Below, piece by piece: positions 17,063 through 26,575 of a stretch of DNA of 64,000 nucleotides; position 1 is the first letter of the stretch, and each line of letters starts with the position of its first letter. Under the pieces are notes generated by a model. That model ran no database searches and had not been told where the DNA came from. It was given only the letters and a program-made list of their open reading frames with translations. The DNA lies in contig JAVJOU010000030.1 of assembly GCA_040216635.1 (NCBI GenBank), positions 1-64,000 of the forward strand. Reading direction: 5' to 3'. Origin of the DNA: UBA1479 sp040216635 (GTDB lineage: Bacteria; Pseudomonadota; Alphaproteobacteria; Rhodospirillales; Casp-alpha2). The position numbers and the translations under genes are program-made.

Positions 17063-17974
17063 ATGCCGCTACCACCGCACGCAACGGTCTTCGAAAAAGT
17101 CTGGCGCTACGTCTATCTGGCGTTCTGCACCTTCGTATTCTTTTTCCTGATCGCGCCCATCATCGTCATCGTGCCGCTGTCGTTCAATGCAGAACCCTAT
17201 TTCACCTTCACTCGCGACATGCTGGCGCTCGACCCCGACGGGTTTTCCCTGCGCTGGTACGACCGCATCCTGACCCACGGCATGACAAACCCCGATGCCG
17301 TGCGCGACGGTGCCTGGTGGGCCGATGCCTGGGCCAACGGACAATGGATTCACGCCGCCAAGAACTCGTTCGGGATCGGCATCGCTTCGACCCTGATCGC
17401 GACCGGGCTGGGCACCCTGGCGGCCCTTGGGCTGTCACGCCCGGAAATGCCGTTCCGCCGGGCGATCATGGCGCTTCTGATTTCGCCCATGATCGTGCCG
17501 ATGATTATTTCCGCGACGGGGTTGTTTTTTTTCTATTCCAAGGTCGGACTTGCCCATACCTACATCGGCGTGGTCCTGGCCCATGCCATGCTGGGCATCC
17601 CGTTCGTGATCATCACCGTGACCGCGACCCTGTCGGGTTTCGACCGTTCGTTGATCCATGCGGCGGCCAGCCTGGGGGCCTCGCCGGTGGAAACATTCCG
17701 CCGGGTGATCCTGCCCTTGATCCTGCCGGGTGTGATCTCGGGCGCCCTGTTCGCCTTCGTCACCTCGTTCGACGAAGTCGTCGTGGTGCTGTTCGTCGCG
17801 TCCTACGACCAGCAGACCATCCCCCTGCAAATGTGGAACGGCATCCGCGAGCAGATATCGCCCGCCATCCTGGCGGCGGCGACCATCCTGATCGCCTTTT
17901 CCATCGCCTTGCTGACAACGTTGGAACTTTTGCGCCGGCGCACGGAACGCCTGCGCGGGCTCGCCCCTCAATAA
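17063..17974 (+). CDS. Polyamine-type ABC importer, permease 2 (PotC-like)
   Basis: This is the second permease, 303 residues and about six helices, starting with FCTFVFFFLIAPIIVIVPLSFN. The EAA loop is IHAAASLGASPVETFRRVILPLILPG. The open frame extends far upstream (to 16433), but that part is an out-of-frame shadow of permease 1, so I start at the ATG at 17063 directly after the permease-1 stop. A GTG at 17054 is an alternative. It ends the operon. Its stop codon lies only 13 bases from the stop of the convergent Na/Pi cotransporter gene. Confidence 0.88.
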   Translation: MPLPPHATVFEKVWRYVYLAFCTFVFFFLIAPIIVIVPLSFNAEPYFTFTRDMLALDPDGFSLRWYDRILTHGMTNPDAVRDGAWWADAWANGQWIHAAKNSFGIGIASTLIATGLGTLAALGLSRPEMPFRRAIMALLISPMIVPMIISATGLFFFYSKVGLAHTYIGVVLAHAMLGIPFVIITVTATLSGFDRSLIHAAASLGASPVETFRRVILPLILPGVISGALFAFVTSFDEVVVVLFVASYDQQTIPLQMWNGIREQISPAILAAATILIAFSIALLTTLELLRRRTERLRGLAPQ

Positions 17975-17987
17975 GATATCGAAAGAA

Positions 17988-19688
17988 TCAGCCGTCTTCG
18001 CGGCGGGGCTCCGCACCCAACGGCACGGACGGGCCGTTGGCCTGTTCCGCATCTTCGATCAGACGGCTTTCCGTCAAAGCACCCATGCGCTCCAAAATCG
18101 GATAGGCGACCGAGGTCAGGTGGCTGTTGACCCGTTTCAGATCGCGCAGCACATCCAGATGCAGGGCGCTTGAATCCAGCGTGTCCGGGCGGCGTTCGCC
18201 CATGCGGCGGAAATGGTTTTCAACGTAGCGGCGTTCCAGGTCGCGGATTTCCGTTTTCTCGTGCAGCAGCCTGCGGGCCGCATCCTCGTCGGCCGACACG
18301 AACACATGCAGGGCCAGATCCAGGTTCTGCAGGATGCGTTCATGAAAGGCTTCCAGTTCCGCCTGCCCTTCGTCCGAAAAGTTGATCCGGCCCTTGATTT
18401 TCTTGGCAGCCAGTTCCATCAGGTTCTTGTCGATGATGTCGCCGACATGTTCCAGATTGGTGGTGAAGCTGAGAACCTCGATGCTGCGCTGGCTTTCCGC
18501 CTTGTCCAATTCTTCTTCGGTCAGGCGTGTCAGATACAGCTTGATCGCCTCGTGCAGGCGGTCGACCACGTCGTCCTGTGCCTCGACCGTTTTGCGTAGG
18601 CTGGCGTCGTTGGTGCGCAGCACGTCGCGCGCCGCCGCCAGCATGGATTTGACCACGTCACCCATGCGCAGCGTCTCGCGCGCCGCCCCGGTCAAGGCCA
18701 CAGAGGGGGTATCGAGCGCCCCTTCGTCAAGGTAGCGCGGGCTGCCGGGGTCGTCCGTGGCCGGGCGGTCCGGCATGATCCGCTTGGCCGCCCAGTCGAC
18801 CAACGCCAGGAACGGCAGGAACACCGCAACCAGGGCCAAATTGAAGCCCGTGTGGAAATTGGCAAGCAGGCGCGCCGGGCTGTCACCCAGTACGGCCAGA
18901 TAGGGCTGCAGATAGGGGACCAACGGCACCACGGCCAGGACCCCCACAGTGCGCATGATCAAATTGCCGAGCGGCACCCGCCGAACGGCCGGCAAGGCCT
19001 TGGCCGTCAGCCCCACGGCGGCAAGGGCACCGCCCAGGTTCGCACCCAGCACCATGGTCATGGCAAGCTGCGTATTCAGCACCTGCATCCCGGCCAGCGA
19101 CATGATCAGCAGCACCACCGCGACCGAGGAATGGGACGCCCAGGTCAGGGCGGCGGCGAACACTATCGCCAGAAGCGGCTCGCTGGTCAGCGGGCCGACC
19201 AGTACGGCCATGGCTTCGCTTTCGCGAAACGGCAACGAGCCCATAGCGATCAGGCGCAGGGACAGCAGCATCAAGCCCAAGCCGATAAAGGCCCGCGCGA
19301 TGGCGCGGCGGCGGCTGTTATCCGTCGACAGGAACAGGAACACCCCGGCGGAAATCAACACCGGCGACAGCCATTCAAGGTCCAGCGACAGGGCCTGCAC
19401 GATCATGGTCGAGCCGACGTCGGCCCCCAGCATGATGGCCAAGGCTGCGACGCCCGCGATCATGCCCTGGCCCGCGAAGGACGAGACAATCAAGGCCGTC
19501 GCGGTCGAGCTTTGCAAAATCGCCGTCACGCCGAACCCGGCAGCAAGGCCCGTCACCCGATTGCGCGACGATGCCGCCAGGGCCTGGCGCAGTGCGGCGC
19601 CGAACGAGCGCGTAATGCCCGTCCGCACCATGCGGATGCCCCAAAGCAGGAGCGCCACGCCGCCGACGATATTGATGATTGTTTCCAC
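17988..19688 (-). CDS. Na/Pi cotransporter family protein with PhoU-like domain
   Basis: This is a membrane protein of 566 residues. The N-terminal part (about 1-310) contains two PNaS repeats typical of NptA/YjbB-type sodium/phosphate transporters, with QSSTATALIVSSFAGQG (repeat 1) and ASHSSVAVVLLIMSLAG (repeat 2). The C-terminal 230 residues are a PhoU-like helical domain (LEHVGDIIDKNLMELA). Members of this family can import or export Pi. The gene follows phnY on the same strand after about 160 bases. Since the phosphonate pathway releases Pi in the cytosol, a role in venting or balancing Pi fits, but I see no shared operator here. Confidence 0.88.
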   Translation of the reverse strand: METIINIVGGVALLLWGIRMVRTGITRSFGAALRQALAASSRNRVTGLAAGFGVTAILQSSTATALIVSSFAGQGMIAGVAALAIMLGADVGSTMIVQALSLDLEWLSPVLISAGVFLFLSTDNSRRRAIARAFIGLGLMLLSLRLIAMGSLPFRESEAMAVLVGPLTSEPLLAIVFAAALTWASHSSVAVVLLIMSLAGMQVLNTQLAMTMVLGANLGGALAAVGLTAKALPAVRRVPLGNLIMRTVGVLAVVPLVPYLQPYLAVLGDSPARLLANFHTGFNLALVAVFLPFLALVDWAAKRIMPDRPATDDPGSPRYLDEGALDTPSVALTGAARETLRMGDVVKSMLAAARDVLRTNDASLRKTVEAQDDVVDRLHEAIKLYLTRLTEEELDKAESQRSIEVLSFTTNLEHVGDIIDKNLMELAAKKIKGRINFSDEGQAELEAFHERILQNLDLALHVFVSADEDAARRLLHEKTEIRDLERRYVENHFRRMGERRPDTLDSSALHLDVLRDLKRVNSHLTSVAYPILERMGALTESRLIEDAEQANGPSVPLGAEPRREDG

Positions 19689-19849
19689 GTGCTTATGTGC
19701 TTTCCGGTTCAGGTATCGGGGCCGATGCGCCGGATGGCCGATCCACCCGGCGGTCCCGGTGCAAACTCCCCGCCCTCAAAACCGCACTGAGTGCGCTTAT
19801 AAATCGAAAGCCCGGTGCGCGCAAATGGATGTATCCGTGAATACGTCGA

Positions 19850-21307
19850 TCAGCTGAGCCAGGGCATGGAGAAGGTCTTCACATTGGTGAAGCTCTTCAT
19901 GGCTTCGATCACGCCTTCCTTATAACCCAGGCCCGAATCCTTGATCCCGCCGAAGGGCGACATTTCGATGCGGAAACCGGGAACCTCCCAGACGTTGACC
20001 GTGCCGACGACCAGGCCGTCGATGAAGCGGGTGATGTATTCCATGTTGTTGGTGCACACACCCGACGACAGACCGAAGGCCGTGGAATTGGAAATCTTGA
20101 TGACCTCTTCAATATCGTTGGGGCAGCGGATGATCGGCACCACGGGGCCGAAGGTTTCCTCGCGCACCAACTCACAATCATAAGGCACCCGGTCGACCAG
20201 GGTCGGTGAATAGACCGCCCCTTCGCGGTGATTGCCGTGCAGCAGTTCCGCACCCTTGGCGACGGCGTCGTTGACGCGCCGCTCGAACAGCATGGCGGCC
20301 TGTTCATCGACCACCGTGCCCACGTCCGTGTCCGGATCCATGGGGTCGCCGTATTTGATGGCCTTGACCTTTTCCAGGGCGATCTTGGCGAATTCGTCGG
20401 CCACGGCATCAACCACCAGGATACGCTTAACGGCCGTGCAGCGCTGGCCTGAATTCTTGGTGGCACCTGCGACCGCCAGGGTCGCGGCCTTTTCCAGGTC
20501 CGCATCTTCCATCACGATCAGGGGATCGTTGCCGCCCAGTTCCAGAACCGTGCGCTTGTAACCGGCCTTTTCGGCGATGTACTTGCCGATCGGCACGCCG
20601 CCCGTAAAGGTGATCAGTTCGGCATGTTCGTTGGTGATGAATTCGTCCGCAATCACCGCCGGATCGCCGGTGATGACCTGAAACATTTCTTGCGGCAGGC
20701 CTGCTTCGTACAACACGTCGGCCAAAAGCAACGCCGTCAGCGGCGTCTTTTCCGTCGGCTTCAGGACCATGCAGTTATTGGTCGCGACCGAGGGCGCGAT
20801 TTTATGCGCGACTTGGTTGAGCGGGTGGTTGAACGGTGTAATGGCGCTGATCGCGGTCAGGGGCTGGCGCGTGGTGAAGATTTTGCGCTTGGGGCCCGAG
20901 GGCGACACATCGCAGGAAAACACCTCGCCGTCGTCCATCAGGGTCAGGGCCGCAGACAGGTTGAACACGCTGTTGGAACGCCCTGCTTCGTACATCGAAT
21001 CCTTTTTCGACAGGCCGCATTCGGCGGTGATCAGGTCGGACACCTGATCGCGGCGGGAATAGAGAATTTCGCCGGTCTTCTTCAGGATTTCCGAGCGCTC
21101 GTGACGGGTCAGGGTCGGTTTGTAGTCGGCCGCCGTCTGGAACGCCTTTTTCACGTCGGCGACGGAAGCCTTGGGCACCGTTCCCACGACCTGATTGGTA
21201 TAGGGGTTCATGACGTCGATGCGTTCATCCCGCTGGCCGTCGTCCCCGACGATGCGCAGACGCTCGTGGATGACCTCATCCTTGGCAATGGCAACGGCAG
21301 TATCCAT
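19850..21307 (-). CDS. phnY: Phosphonoacetaldehyde dehydrogenase PhnY
   Basis: PhnY oxidises phosphonoacetaldehyde to phosphonoacetate with NAD. The protein has 485 residues and a complete aldehyde dehydrogenase core: oxyanion Asn in TPFNHPLNQVAHKIAP, the Glu in LELGGNDPLIV, the catalytic Cys in NSGQRCTAVKRILV (about residue 290) and the late PFGGIKDSGLGYKEG segment. It lies 51 bases downstream of phnA. That adjacency and phnW upstream identify it as the phosphonate enzyme rather than a generic aldehyde dehydrogenase. The ATG at 21307 has a GGAGGAAATT ribosome binding site. Confidence 0.93.
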   Translation of the reverse strand: MDTAVAIAKDEVIHERLRIVGDDGQRDERIDVMNPYTNQVVGTVPKASVADVKKAFQTAADYKPTLTRHERSEILKKTGEILYSRRDQVSDLITAECGLSKKDSMYEAGRSNSVFNLSAALTLMDDGEVFSCDVSPSGPKRKIFTTRQPLTAISAITPFNHPLNQVAHKIAPSVATNNCMVLKPTEKTPLTALLLADVLYEAGLPQEMFQVITGDPAVIADEFITNEHAELITFTGGVPIGKYIAEKAGYKRTVLELGGNDPLIVMEDADLEKAATLAVAGATKNSGQRCTAVKRILVVDAVADEFAKIALEKVKAIKYGDPMDPDTDVGTVVDEQAAMLFERRVNDAVAKGAELLHGNHREGAVYSPTLVDRVPYDCELVREETFGPVVPIIRCPNDIEEVIKISNSTAFGLSSGVCTNNMEYITRFIDGLVVGTVNVWEVPGFRIEMSPFGGIKDSGLGYKEGVIEAMKSFTNVKTFSMPWLS

Positions 21308-21358
21308 GGTAATTTCCTCCAGAAGTCCCTTGCGGGCCCTTGATTGATCGGTGTTCGT

Positions 21359-22630
21359 TTAAGCGGCGTTTTGGGCAAGCGCCGTGTGATTCAGCGCGAC
21401 ATCGAAGATGTCGAAATTGCGCAGCCGGCGCCCGGCATCGACATCGGCGGTGCGGGTCACGATCAGCGGCACTTTCTGTTCGGTCACGCCGCCGTGGGAA
21501 CGCAGCGGTTCCTTCAACTGGCTGAGATCGTGGCGGTCGGACGAGGTGCCCAAGACCTTCGATTTGTCGGACACGACGATCAGGTCGCCCAGGCGGTCTT
21601 CGGGCAATTCGAACTCGGCGCAGCCGTGTTTCTTGTCATAGACCTTCTGCACGCCCGAAACGGCGGCCAGTTTGGAAATCACGTCGGTCTGATCGGCGTC
21701 CGCCGGCAGGTAGACCGTAGCGAACGAACCCAGCGCGCCATGGTGCACCACGTAGGGGTCGGTGATCGGCAGGATCACCCGGGCCTTGCCCGCGCCCAAA
21801 ATGCCGTCCATCACTTCCTGCAGATAGATCACGTCGGGCTTGCCGGCATCGTTGAATTTGGCATTCATGCCGTGGTCGGCGGTCATGGCCAGCACCGCCC
21901 CCAGGGCATCCAACTTGGCCCAATAGCTGTCCATCATGGCGTAGAAGGCATTGGCCACGGGCGTGCCCGGTGCGTGTTTGTGCTGGATGTAATCGGTGGT
22001 CGACAGATACATGACGTCAGGCCGCATGGTTTCCATCAACTTGACGCCCGCATCGAAAATGAATTCCGACAGTTCCGCCGAATAGACATCAGGGATCGGG
22101 CGGCCGACCATACCCTGGGCATCGTCGATGCCGTTTTCGGCAACCGTCGTCTCGTCGGCTTTTTCCGACGAAAACGACACGGCGCGGCCCGTGGTGAAGT
22201 CCAGGCCATGGCCCAACAGGCGGCGCAGCTTGTCCTTGGCCGTGACGATCGCGACCTTGGCGCCCGCATCATGGAAGGCCTTGAAGATCGTGTCCGTGCG
22301 CAGGAACTTGGGATCATTCATCATCACTTCCTCGCCCGTGTCCGGATCCAGGAAGAAGTTGCCGGAAATGCCGTGAACCTTGGGCGGCACGCCGGTGACG
22401 ATCGACAGGTTGTTGGGGTTGGTGAAGCTGGGCACCACGCAATCGGCGCGCAGGTCGGAGCCGCCAGCCAGCGCCTTTTCAAGAAACGGCATATGGCCGC
22501 CGGCGATGGCTTGTTCGATGTAATCAGGCTCGGACCCGTCGATGCACACGACGACCAGCGGCTGGCTGGGCCAGGCATAGGTGCGGCCGTTGACGGAGAC
22601 GGAACGGGAGGAGGAAGAGTGTTGGTCCAT
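21359..22630 (-). CDS. phnA: Phosphonoacetate hydrolase PhnA
   Basis: PhnA is a zinc enzyme of the alkaline-phosphatase superfamily that splits phosphonoacetate into acetate and phosphate, breaking the C-P bond. With the start at 22630 it has 423 residues. Metal ligands and nucleophile can be placed: VVVCIDGSEPDY (Asp about 31), the Thr in SFTNPNNLS (about 70), STTDYIQHKHAPG (Asp and His), TADHGMNAK and RSHGGVTEQKVPL. AAAGGTGAG precedes the ATG at 22630. The frame extends eight residues further without a ribosome binding site. A copy of the shared regulatory element lies about 80 bases upstream. Confidence 0.95.
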   Translation of the reverse strand: MDQHSSSSRSVSVNGRTYAWPSQPLVVVCIDGSEPDYIEQAIAGGHMPFLEKALAGGSDLRADCVVPSFTNPNNLSIVTGVPPKVHGISGNFFLDPDTGEEVMMNDPKFLRTDTIFKAFHDAGAKVAIVTAKDKLRRLLGHGLDFTTGRAVSFSSEKADETTVAENGIDDAQGMVGRPIPDVYSAELSEFIFDAGVKLMETMRPDVMYLSTTDYIQHKHAPGTPVANAFYAMMDSYWAKLDALGAVLAMTADHGMNAKFNDAGKPDVIYLQEVMDGILGAGKARVILPITDPYVVHHGALGSFATVYLPADADQTDVISKLAAVSGVQKVYDKKHGCAEFELPEDRLGDLIVVSDKSKVLGTSSDRHDLSQLKEPLRSHGGVTEQKVPLIVTRTADVDAGRRLRNFDIFDVALNHTALAQNAA

Positions 22631-22686
22631 GATGCTGCTCACCTTTGAAATCATCCGGCCAGATGACCCCTGGCCCGGTTTCAGGA

Positions 22687-22749
22687 ATTCTCGTGAGCAG
22701 CAAAGGATATGTCAAATCGCTAATAACGATGTAATTGATAGGTTAAACC
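22687..22749 (-). promoter_or_regulatory. phnA-phnY promoter with shared LysR-type element (site A)
   Basis: Read toward phnA, the element ends in CGATTTGACA, which contains a -35 (TTGACA) and is followed after 17 bases by GAGAAT (22687-22692) as a possible -10. The element itself (22711-22749 on the plus strand) starts GTCAAATCGCTAAT and keeps GAT and ATAGGT at the same spacing as in sites B, C and D. A 5' leader of about 50 bases would result. Confidence 0.7.
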
Positions 22750-22824
22750 AATATGACAAAAATCTACCGAAGGCGACAGAACAAGGGCCATAAGCCATTG
22801 ATATAAAGGAAATTAGACCTTATT

Positions 22825-25278
22825 TCAGGCACGCATCCGTTGGGATTTCGGATCATAAAGCGGGCGCAAGGATGCCTGGGCCGGATAACGCAGACCGGCG
22901 ACCTCGATCTCATAGGCATGCCGGTCCAAGCCCGCCAGATCGCCGTCCGGCACGGTGACATAGCCAAGTCCGACGGCACCGCCGAGCGTATGGCCATACA
23001 TGCCCGAGGTTACCCGCCCGACGATCTCACCTTCGCGCCAGATCGGTTCGTTGTGATAGAGCAGCGGTTCGGGATCACGCAGCAGGAATTGCAGCAGGCG
23101 GCGTTTCACCCCCGCTTCGCGTTGCGCCATCAAGGCATCCCGGCCGATGAAGCCGCCCGCTTTGTCCCAAGCGACGGCGAAGCCCAACCCGGCTTCCAAC
23201 GCCGTTTCCTCGTCGGAAATATCGTGCCCCCAATGACGGTAGGCCTTTTCGATGCGCAGAGAATTCATGGCATGCATGCCCGTGTGGACCAGGCCGAACG
23301 CCTGCCCCGCCGCGATGAGGGCTTCATACACATGGGCCGCGAATTCCGCCGGCACCATGATTTCCCAACCCAGTTCTCCCGCATAGGAAATGCGGGTCAT
23401 GCGCGCCATAGCCATGGCGAATTCGACCTCGCGGCTGGCGCCGAAGGGAAAGGCGTCATTGCCGAGATTCTCCGGCGTCAGCACCGCCAACAGATCACGG
23501 GATTTGGGACCGGCGACGCCGATCACCGCATGACCCGAGGTCACATCCGTGACGATACAATGTTCATGGTCCTGCACATGGCCCTTGAGCCAGTGGAAAT
23601 CCCGCACCTGACAGGCGCCGGAGGTGACGACCAGGAAGGCGTCCTCGGCCAGGCGGGTGACGGTCAGATCGGCCTCGATCCCGCCCCGGTCGTTCAGCCA
23701 TTGGGTATAGACGGCACGGCCCATCTCACCGACAACGTCGTTGGCGGACACTCGGCTTAACACCCGGGCCGCATCCCGGCCTTCGACGCGGAACTTGGCG
23801 AAGGACGACAAGTCGAACAAGGCCACGCCTTCGCGCGCTGCCCGGTGCTCCGCCGCCGAATGATCGAACCAGTTCTGGCGGCCATAGCTGTAGTCGTATT
23901 TGGGCTCGACCCCTTGGGGAGCGAACCAGTTGGCGCGCTCCCACCCGGCACTTTCGCCGAAACAGGCATTGGCCGCCTTCATCTGTTCATACAGGGGCGA
24001 GCGGCGCAGGCCGCGTCCCGTCGTATATTGATGGAACGGCCAATGGGTGGCGTAAAGTAATCCTAAGCTTTCCGACACCCGGTCCTGCAAGTAGGCGCGA
24101 TTGGCCTGGAACGGCATCTGGCGGCGCACGTCCACTTCCCACAGGTCCATGGGCGCATGGCCGGACTTGATCCAATCGGCCACCACGCGGCCGATGCCGC
24201 CCGCCGATTGTATGCCGATGGAATTAAGCCCTGCCGCCACCATCAGCCCGTCCAGCCCCGGCGTGGGGCCCAGGTTATAGCGCACGTCGGGCGTGAAACT
24301 TTCCGGGCCGTTGAAGAAGGTCTGAATGCCCGCGCTTTCCAGCGCCGGCAGGCGCGCCATGGCGGCTTCCAAGATCGGTTCGAAATGATCGAAGTCGTCG
24401 GGCAGTTGGTCGAATTCGAAATCGTCTGGAATGCCGTCCATGCCCCAGGGCTTGGCCTTAGGCTCGAACGCGCCGATCAGCATCTTGCCGGCGTCTTCTT
24501 TGTAGTAGGCGCATTCGTCGTAAACACGCAGCACCGGCAAGTCCGGTGTTACGCCGTCGAACGGTTCGGTCACGATGTAGAAATGCTCGCAGGCATGCAG
24601 CGGCAAGGTCACGCCGACCTCGGCCGCCATGTCGCGCGCCCACATCCCGGCGGCCAGCACGACCCAGCGGGCCCGCACCTCGCCCGCATCGGTCCGTACG
24701 CCGACGGCGCGGCCGTTCTCGACGATGATCCCTGTGGCCTTGGTGTCCTCGAACAGACGGGCACCGCCCATGCGGGCCCCCTTGGCCAGGGCCAAGGTGA
24801 TGTCGGCTGGGTTGCCCTGCCCGTCCGAGGGAATCCAGGTGCCGCCCAGAACGTCGCCGGTTTCGACCAGGGGATGGCGTTCCTTGACCTCTTCCGGGGT
24901 GATGATGTCGACCTGCAGGCCGAACACCTTGGCCATGGAGGCATTGCGGCGGAATTCTTCCATCCGCCCTTCGTGGAGCGCCACGGAAACAGATCCGTTC
25001 TGCTTCAAACCCGTGGCCTGGCCGGTCTCGCTTTCCAATTCGCGGTAAAGCTCGGCCGTGTATTTGGCCAGCCGCGTCATATTGGCGCTGCCGCGCAGTT
25101 GGCCGATCAGGCCCGCCGCATGCCAGGTGGTGCCGGAAGTCAGCTTGCGCCGCTCCAGCAACGTTACATCGGTGATCCCGATCTTGGTCAAGTGATAGGC
25201 GATGGAACAACCGATGACCCCGCCGCCGATGACGACGACTTCGCAGGACTGGGGCGGAGACTTCTTGGTATCGGACAA
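22825..25278 (-). CDS. FAD-dependent oxidoreductase fused to GcvT (dimethylglycine-dehydrogenase type)
   Basis: This is an 817-residue fusion. The N-terminal DAO domain has the FAD loop VVVIGGGVIGCSIAYHL (about 14-30) and the SGTTWHAAGLIGQLR segment, whose His binds FAD covalently in dimethylglycine and sarcosine dehydrogenases. A linker domain follows (about 380-440), then GCV_T and its C-terminal barrel (about 440-810), which in relatives bind tetrahydrofolate and capture the removed methyl as methylene-THF. It sits 11 bases after phnW and before phnA, so the substrate is probably an N-methylated AEP rather than dimethylglycine. The start is a TTG at 25278; no ATG is available before the FAD motif. 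Confidence 0.85.
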   Translation of the reverse strand: MSDTKKSPPQSCEVVVIGGGVIGCSIAYHLTKIGITDVTLLERRKLTSGTTWHAAGLIGQLRGSANMTRLAKYTAELYRELESETGQATGLKQNGSVSVALHEGRMEEFRRNASMAKVFGLQVDIITPEEVKERHPLVETGDVLGGTWIPSDGQGNPADITLALAKGARMGGARLFEDTKATGIIVENGRAVGVRTDAGEVRARWVVLAAGMWARDMAAEVGVTLPLHACEHFYIVTEPFDGVTPDLPVLRVYDECAYYKEDAGKMLIGAFEPKAKPWGMDGIPDDFEFDQLPDDFDHFEPILEAAMARLPALESAGIQTFFNGPESFTPDVRYNLGPTPGLDGLMVAAGLNSIGIQSAGGIGRVVADWIKSGHAPMDLWEVDVRRQMPFQANRAYLQDRVSESLGLLYATHWPFHQYTTGRGLRRSPLYEQMKAANACFGESAGWERANWFAPQGVEPKYDYSYGRQNWFDHSAAEHRAAREGVALFDLSSFAKFRVEGRDAARVLSRVSANDVVGEMGRAVYTQWLNDRGGIEADLTVTRLAEDAFLVVTSGACQVRDFHWLKGHVQDHEHCIVTDVTSGHAVIGVAGPKSRDLLAVLTPENLGNDAFPFGASREVEFAMAMARMTRISYAGELGWEIMVPAEFAAHVYEALIAAGQAFGLVHTGMHAMNSLRIEKAYRHWGHDISDEETALEAGLGFAVAWDKAGGFIGRDALMAQREAGVKRRLLQFLLRDPEPLLYHNEPIWREGEIVGRVTSGMYGHTLGGAVGLGYVTVPDGDLAGLDRHAYEIEVAGLRYPAQASLRPLYDPKSQRMRA

Positions 25279-25289
25279 GGCCGCGTGTC

Positions 25290-26423
25290 CTATTCGGCGG
25301 CCTGGGGCGCACCGGTCTTGACCCCCATATCGGCCAGCACATCCGACATGGCCTTGAGTGCGGCCTTCATTTCATCCGCGCCCAAATGCCCGATGCAGCC
25401 GACGCGGAAGCTGGGCGCCACCGTCAGCTTGCCGGGATAAAGAACATACCCCTTGTCCTTCACACGGTCGTAGAATTCCTGAAAATCGAAAGCCGGGTCA
25501 GACGGCATGTGGAAGGTCACGATGATCGGTGCTTGCAGGCCCTGCGGCAGCAGAGTCCGGAATCCCAATTCCGCCATGCCGTCGATCAAAATCTTGCAGT
25601 TGTTGGCATAGCGCTTGAACCGGCCGGGCTGACCGCCTTCGGCTTCGAACTGTTCGATCGCTTTTGCAAAGGCGAAGATCACATGGGTCGGCGGGGTGAA
25701 ACGCCATTGACCATTGCCTTCCATGGCCTTCCACTGGTCGTACAGATCCAGTGACAGGGAATGGGCGTTTCCTTCGCAGCCTTCCAACACGGACTTGCGG
25801 ATCAAAGCGAAGCCCATGCCGGGCACGCCTTCCAGGCATTTGTTGGATGACGCCATGACGGCGTCGAACGGCACTTTGTCGGCTTTCAACTCGATGGCGC
25901 CGAACGCGCTCATGGCATCGATAATCAGCGACCGCCCCGCGTCCTTGACGGTGCGGGCGATGTCTTCGATGGGATTGAGGATGCCCGACGTGGTCTCGCA
26001 ATGAACAACCAGGACATGGGTGATGGATGCATCATCGGCCAACTTGGCGGCGAGCACCGCTGCGTCCGGCGGCACATCCTCGGCCGTTTCCGAAATCTCA
26101 TAGGCACGACCCGCGTAATCCAGAATTTTGGCCATGCGCTTGCCGTAGGCCCCGTTGACCAGGATCAACGCCTTGCCCGATTTCGGGATCAGGGTGCAGA
26201 GCGCCGCTTCGACCACGAAAGTGCCGGAGCCCTGCAGCGGCACGCAGACATGACTGTCCGACGCCTCCGCGATGTCCAGAAGTTTGGAGCGCACGGCCGC
26301 ATTGGCGTCGATGAAGGCCTGATCGCGCGAGCCCCAATCGTGCAGCATGGCGTCGCGGGTTTCGGCCGCCGTGGTCAGCGGGCCGGGTGTGAGAAGCAGG
26401 GGATCACCGGGGGTCAAGGTCAT
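25290..26423 (-). CDS. phnW: 2-aminoethylphosphonate:pyruvate aminotransferase PhnW
   Basis: PhnW is a PLP enzyme that moves the amino group of AEP to pyruvate, giving phosphonoacetaldehyde and alanine. It has 377 residues with the typical start LLLTPGPLTTAAETRDAML, the VPLQGSGTF cofactor site, DAMSAFGAIEL and the PLP-binding Lys in MASSNKCLEGVPGMGFAL (about residue 194). GGAAAGG precedes the ATG. It heads a unit with the FAD/GcvT gene. A copy of the shared regulatory element lies about 80 bases upstream. With PhnY and PhnA it makes a full AEP to acetate plus Pi route. Confidence 0.96.
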   Translation of the reverse strand: MTLTPGDPLLLTPGPLTTAAETRDAMLHDWGSRDQAFIDANAAVRSKLLDIAEASDSHVCVPLQGSGTFVVEAALCTLIPKSGKALILVNGAYGKRMAKILDYAGRAYEISETAEDVPPDAAVLAAKLADDASITHVLVVHCETTSGILNPIEDIARTVKDAGRSLIIDAMSAFGAIELKADKVPFDAVMASSNKCLEGVPGMGFALIRKSVLEGCEGNAHSLSLDLYDQWKAMEGNGQWRFTPPTHVIFAFAKAIEQFEAEGGQPGRFKRYANNCKILIDGMAELGFRTLLPQGLQAPIIVTFHMPSDPAFDFQEFYDRVKDKGYVLYPGKLTVAPSFRVGCIGHLGADEMKAALKAMSDVLADMGVKTGAPQAAE

Positions 26424-26480
26424 GATGGGGCCTTTCCAATTCTGACTTCGCGGACGGGCATGACCCCGCCAATTGCGCGG

Positions 26481-26543
26481 AGTTTCATGCCGAAGCGTCG
26501 ATCCGTCAAATCGTTAATTCGGATATCATCAATAGATTACAAC
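26481..26543 (-). promoter_or_regulatory. phnW promoter with shared LysR-type element (site B)
   Basis: The element at 26505-26543 (plus strand) begins GTCAAATCGTTAAT and keeps GGAT and ATAGAT at the common spacing. Toward phnW it ends in CGATTTGACG, whose TTGACG can serve as a -35. GAAACT (26481-26486) lies 17-18 bases further on, and the same GAAACTCCG occurs at the matching place of site D. Confidence 0.7.
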
Positions 26544-26575
26544 TATGATATGCCGGGCGGCTTTTCAGGCCCGGC

